From positions 47,730,243-47,794,242 of the forward strand of contig OZ017796.1 of NCBI GenBank assembly GCA_963969395.1: a DNA stretch of 64,000 nucleotides. Direction: 5' to 3'. Shown in pieces: positions 62,705 to 64,000 of the stretch. Position 1 is the stretch's first letter, and each line of letters starts with the position of its first letter. Source of the DNA: Pseudoscleropodium purum. Taxonomy: Eukaryota; Streptophyta; Bryopsida; Hypnales; Brachytheciaceae. The notes under the pieces were generated by a model that was given only the letters and a program-made list of their open reading frames with translations, searched no databases and was not told the DNA's origin. The position numbers and the translations under genes were made by a program.

Positions 62705-63241
62705 ATGGCGAAGGTGGTAACGGTGCTGTGTTTGGCGTTCCTGGTGACGCATGTGGAGAGCGCTCGCCTGCTCAAGCAGTACGACGATACGGGAGTGACT
62801 GCCGAGACATTCCCGTCGCAGGAGGTTCCTGTGGCTGAAGCCTTCGCTGAGCTGCACGCGGATGGGCCCGTAGCGGAGTACAACTACAACCTTTCCGCAG
62901 ACAACACTCCGATCACCGAGGAGGCGTCAGACGACGAAGGGGTGTATGTCACGGAGGGGATTGTGGTAGGGGAGACATCGACCGACCCGTCACCCACCCA
63001 AGAATCGTACGTGTTCGATGCTCAACATGAAGATGGGCCGGTCTTCACCACCGAGGACACCACTACCCAGGATTTTGAGACTCTGGCAGATAGTCAAGAT
63101 GGGGTGGAACCCTTGTATGACTCGACGTCCCTTCCCGTGAATACTCAAGCTTTCGAATTCCAGGAGAGCCCGGATGAAGAGGTCAGCCAGGGGGATGGTC
63201 CGGGCTTCTTCGCTTTCGATGATTCCCTGGCTTCGCCGTGA
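62705..63241 (+). CDS. Small acidic secreted protein, unknown family
   Basis: The frame opens at 62681 (186 residues), but the ATG at 62705 (residue 9) has the better GCAATGGC context and starts a clean signal peptide, so the protein is taken as 178 residues. A hydrophobic stretch VVTVLCLAFLV is followed by THVESA and a likely cleavage before RLLKQ. The mature part has no cysteine and is very rich in Asp, Glu, Ser and Thr. The tripeptide DGP occurs three times in similar surroundings (LHADGPVAEY, QHEDGPVFTTE, QGDGPGFFAFD), suggesting a repeat-derived extracellular protein or precursor. I recognise no family. High GC, good start context and a downstream polyadenylation signal support a real gene; an intron in the leader is possible (CGTCGCAG at about 62618-62625). 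Confidence 0.75.
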   Translation: MAKVVTVLCLAFLVTHVESARLLKQYDDTGVTAETFPSQEVPVAEAFAELHADGPVAEYNYNLSADNTPITEEASDDEGVYVTEGIVVGETSTDPSPTQESYVFDAQHEDGPVFTTEDTTTQDFETLADSQDGVEPLYDSTSLPVNTQAFEFQESPDEEVSQGDGPGFFAFDDSLASP

Positions 63242-63566
63242 AGATTCTGAACAACGAGATCGTACTTGCATGGGAGATTTACGCTAGCTAAGATACTGGA
63301 TGGGAGCATGCGTTGTGCCTCTGCTAGCATGGCCGCTCGCGTAGGACGAGATGGAAGGGTTTGGGAAGTAGGTGTGCATGTGTGTTGCTCTTTTCCTCTT
63401 TGGAATGGTATTTGGAGCTGTCCCATGTTCGCAGTTGTATACTGTTTATTTGGTTGTAAATCAGTCTCTGTCCGGTTTGCTTGATGAGACCGCGCTACGG
63501 TGGCCCGAAGCAGGTCCGGACAGGCGGTGGTCATGAATGTAACCGTTGCCATTCTTGTGTTCCTGA

Positions 63567-63572
63567 AATAAA
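63567..63572 (+). terminator. Polyadenylation signal of the secreted-protein gene
   Basis: AATAAA lies 326 bases after the stop codon, followed by a T/G-rich stretch. A second upstream-type element, TGTAAATGTA, is at about 63629. The sequence from about 63660 to 64000 shows no gene. Confidence 0.6.
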
Positions 63573-64000
63573 GCTGCATTCTCGTTGGAGATTTCGAGAA
63601 CTTGTTTGCAGGCTTGTTTGACCTGGATGTGTAAATGTAGGCCTGTTTTTCCTTATTATTGGTTCAGTTGTGCACATTGTTGATGGTTCTTGGTTGGTAT
63701 GGCGAGTGCAGCACTTTGTTTAATGGCAGCTACGAGGTTCACGGAGCACGTTTCCACAGAACTGGAATGCAGACAAACTGTTTCGATCAGCGACAGGGCA
63801 TGTGTGCACAGCAACCTGATGAGACCACGAGCATTCCAGATTAAATTCGAGAAATCGAAAACAAGCTGGTCATGGTGTTGTACTGTCGGTTCGCTGTGGT
63901 GTTTTTTTCTGCCTTCTGCTATGGAAGGATTTCTTCATTCGATGAAAACCAATGAAAGTCCATTTGAGTCATTCTTCTAACAACCCAACTATGTATCACG

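Noticed and set aside
63690..63980. 96-residue frame at the right edge
   Set aside because: It lies downstream of the polyadenylation signal, without a family motif or a plausible upstream promoter.

Overview
The window looks like nuclear DNA from a plant, most likely an early-diverging land plant (bryophyte or other seed-free lineage) or a close streptophyte relative. The reasons are spliced genes with ordinary GT-AG introns, three plant-type housekeeping genes, plant Copia and CACTA/Harbinger/hAT-type repeats, and a remnant of a transposon-associated gene family that I associate with mosses, liverworts and seed-free vascular plants. The species cannot be named from sequence alone. Genes sit in islands of higher GC. 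The rest is AT-rich, repeat-derived DNA in which most open frames are accidental.

Four protein genes are supportable. Allantoate amidohydrolase (19743-23015, +) was resolved into 12 exons coding 508 residues. Glycylpeptide N-tetradecanoyltransferase (28050-29402, -) is a single-exon, complete 450-residue frame. An MLF-family protein (34824-37893, +) has seven coding exons and 319 residues. A small acidic secreted protein of unknown family lies at 62705-63241 (+). They do not form a pathway: purine nitrogen recycling, protein lipidation, a chromatin/stress-linked scaffold family and an apoplast-type protein.

The intergenic DNA is the richer part. It holds: (1) at least six, probably seven or more, copies of a roughly 0.9-kb non-coding family bounded by TTAA and CCCCTAAA-type inverted termini; (2) a 1955-bp Harbinger-like foldback element (7816-9770) with 191-bp units in mirror orientation; (3) a 1060-bp CACTA-like element (17518-18577) with an internal hairpin and a tRNA-derived SINE, plus a related hairpin at about 32.4-33.0 kb; (4) a 201-bp hAT-like MITE (42094-42294) with perfect 11-bp termini and a perfect 8-bp target duplication, inserted in a 120-bp tandem repeat; (5) a decayed Copia gag-pol (40003-41463, -); (6) a decayed transposase-associated gene (about 50.9-53.6 kb, -). 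Two unusual arrays of dispersed short palindromes, GACAAWTTGTC at 42.4-44.3 kb and TATCTTTGASTCAAAGATA at 53.8-54.8 kb, resemble subterminal binding-site arrays of large DNA transposons and are the least explained structures here.

No rRNA or true tRNA gene and no CRISPR array was seen. All coordinates of exons and element ends were read by eye; similarity statements rest on remembered family motifs, not on database searches.
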